Origin: Dyella humicola | Lineage (GTDB): Bacteria > Pseudomonadota > Gammaproteobacteria > Xanthomonadales > Rhodanobacteraceae | Assembly: GCF_026283945.1 (NCBI RefSeq) | Contig: NZ_JAPDPC010000001.1 | Location: forward strand, 1,612,001 to 1,676,000 | Length of the DNA stretch: 64,000 nt | Direction: 5' to 3' | Shown here: positions 62,989-64,000 of the stretch, piece after piece | Numbering within the stretch: position 1 is the first letter of the stretch | How the letters are laid out: every line of letters begins with the position of its first letter | Program-made: the position numbers and the translations under genes | Notes under the pieces: generated by a model | Told to the model about the DNA's origin: nothing | Seen by the model: only the letters and a program-made list of their open reading frames with translations | Databases searched by the model: none

Positions 62989-63771
62989 CTACGCGGCAGG
63001 CGTGGCGAGGTAGCGACTTGGCGCAGCGCCCAGCACGCGCCGGAACGCGGCGGTAAAGGCGCTGGGGTTGCCATAACCGAGATCCACCGCCACGTGGGTG
63101 ATGGACTCGCCGTTGCCTAGCCGGGTCAGTGCCGCCAGCAGGCAGGCTTGCTGGCGCCACGCCGTGAAACTCATCCCGGTCTCCTCGCGGAACGTGCGCG
63201 TGAAGTGGCGACGGCTCATGCCGGCGCGTCGGGCCATATCGTCGATCTTCACTTCGAGCGAGGGCTGGTCGAGCAACTCGCGACATAGTGCGGCCAGCCG
63301 CCTTTCGTGAGGCAATGGGGCGCTGAGCGGGAGCACGGGCATGCGGTGAATCTCGTCCAGCAACAGGGCCATCACCCGGCCATCGCGGCCGTCGAGATCG
63401 TATTCCGCAGGAAGGTCCACGGCCTCCTGCAGCAACTCGTGCAGCAAAGGCGACACGGATACCACCTGGCAGTGCGCCGGCAGTCCGGCCGCCTGCGCCG
63501 CCTCGGCTGTCACATAGGCACTGCGAGTGGATACCGGGCCGCCCATATGCACTTCGTGCGCGACGCCGGGTGGGATCCACAGTGCCCGGCGCGGCGGCAC
63601 CACCCAGCTGCCTTCGCTGGTGATTATCGTCAGCACGCCGGTCGAGGCATACAGCAACTGGCCACGGTGATGGGAATGGGCGGGAAGCACGAAATGCGGC
63701 GGGTACTCGTTGCCGGTGGCAACGACATCGCGTGGCGTGTTCTCGTAGGCATCGGCGCGGGTATTGCGCAC
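62989..63771 (-). CDS. AraC-family regulator with cupin domain
   Basis: 260 residues if the GTG at 63771 is the start (VRNTRADAYENTPRDVV), as in relatives; the frame continues 32 codons upstream, so the start is not certain. An N-terminal cupin-like sensing domain (HSHHRGQLLYASTGV, WVVPPRRALWIPPG) leads to an AraC double helix-turn-helix (DDMARRAGMSRRHFTRTF and VDLGYGNPSAFTAAFRR). It is divergent from an Fsr-like MFS exporter, which it probably controls. Confidence 0.85.
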   Translation of the reverse strand: MRNTRADAYENTPRDVVATGNEYPPHFVLPAHSHHRGQLLYASTGVLTIITSEGSWVVPPRRALWIPPGVAHEVHMGGPVSTRSAYVTAEAAQAAGLPAHCQVVSVSPLLHELLQEAVDLPAEYDLDGRDGRVMALLLDEIHRMPVLPLSAPLPHERRLAALCRELLDQPSLEVKIDDMARRAGMSRRHFTRTFREETGMSFTAWRQQACLLAALTRLGNGESITHVAVDLGYGNPSAFTAAFRRVLGAAPSRYLATPAA

Positions 63772-63898
63772 AGTTTGGCCCAAATTCAACAGATATTGAC
63801 CCGCTGACGTAAGCGGGCCGGCTGAGGGCACTTTAAGGTGGCGGACCCGGTGACGCAACCGCGCCACCCATCCCCAGCCTGTCCGTCACTGAGATCCC

Positions 63899-64000
63899 AT
63901 GCAGACCCGCGTCCAAGATATCCCGCTGTCACCGGCCCCCACCGTTCGGGCCGAATCGGGCACGAACTACCGCATCCTTGGCGCAATCAGCTTTTCGCAT
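63899..64000 (+). CDS. MFS transporter, Fsr-like, N-terminal part (runs off window)
   Basis: The first 34 codons are visible. After a polar start, NYRILGAISFSH is typical of the first helix of the fosmidomycin-resistance (Fsr) group of MFS transporters. The ATG at 63899 has only a weak GAG ribosome site. It is divergent from the AraC-type regulator. The rest lies outside the window, so the name is tentative. Confidence 0.6.
   Translation, partial: MQTRVQDIPLSPAPTVRAESGTNYRILGAISFSH

Overview
The window is high-GC gammaproteobacterial chromosome. Gene content and order point to the Xanthomonadales, most likely the Rhodanobacteraceae (Dyella, Rhodanobacter or Luteibacter-like). The evidence is the block prmB-GNAT-aroC-2-hydroxyacid dehydrogenase-asd-small secreted protein-fimV-truA-trpF-lysR-trpB-trpA-accD, which keeps the usual order for this group, and the intergenic hairpins built on ACTTTTCTTTTG/CAAAAGAAAAGT, which I associate with these genomes. 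No rRNA, tRNA, CRISPR array, prophage or intact insertion sequence was seen.

Layout. 1-1291: an edge-cut unknown gene and psd (minus strand). 1292-2178: a gene-free stretch occupied by a large decayed inverted repeat. 2179-15344: a dense plus-strand housekeeping block for L3 methylation, chorismate, aspartate semialdehyde, the FimV polar hub, tRNA pseudouridine, tryptophan and malonyl-CoA, interrupted only by a minus-strand LysR regulator next to trpB. 15345-15925: the accD terminator, then a tandem array of 125-140 bp units carrying DnaA-box-like TTTTCCACA/TGTGGAAAA motifs, where folC would normally follow accD. 15926-23361: PAP2 phosphatase plus GT4 glycosyltransferase, DUF4399, a secreted barrel-like protein, gltX, and a zinc cluster (zur, a Zur-box promoter, MerC-like protein, CDF exporter), then the small ribosomal protein bTHX with a strong shared terminator. 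23392-29490: hutI, a ClC antiporter coupled to a GNAT-nitrilase fusion, hutF and a small lipoprotein. 29500-35498: a LysR/aldo-keto reductase divergent pair, a Cpx-type envelope stress system (Spy/CpxP-like protein, cpxR, cpxA) with a CpxR box between, and a DMT transporter. 35619-44667: a GH123-like glycoside hydrolase coupled to an esterase, a membrane diguanylate cyclase, an MFS transporter, an NPP-type phosphodiesterase lipoprotein and a small secreted protein. 44689-49805: alkylation repair (ogt plus an Ada-AlkA fusion), a secreted-protein gene broken by an amber codon, hutU and a MAPEG protein. 50072-64000: a heme-oxygenase-fold protein behind a possible attenuator, a large PAS-GGDEF-EAL protein, msrA, nat, an S4 protein, a barstar and RNase pair, a DUF72 protein, a second membrane diguanylate cyclase, an FMN reductase, ppk, and an AraC regulator divergent from an edge-cut Fsr-like MFS gene.

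How the genes work together. The left third is core anabolism. The rest is accessory metabolism and stress response: zinc homeostasis, envelope stress, methionine sulfoxide and alkylation repair, polyphosphate and three c-di-GMP enzymes. Three histidine utilisation genes (hutI, hutF, hutU) imply the HutF route through formylglutamate, but they are scattered over 26 kb and hutH and hutG are not present here. The least explained DNA is the tandem array at 15.4-15.9 kb and the 0.67 kb inverted repeat at 1.3-2.0 kb.
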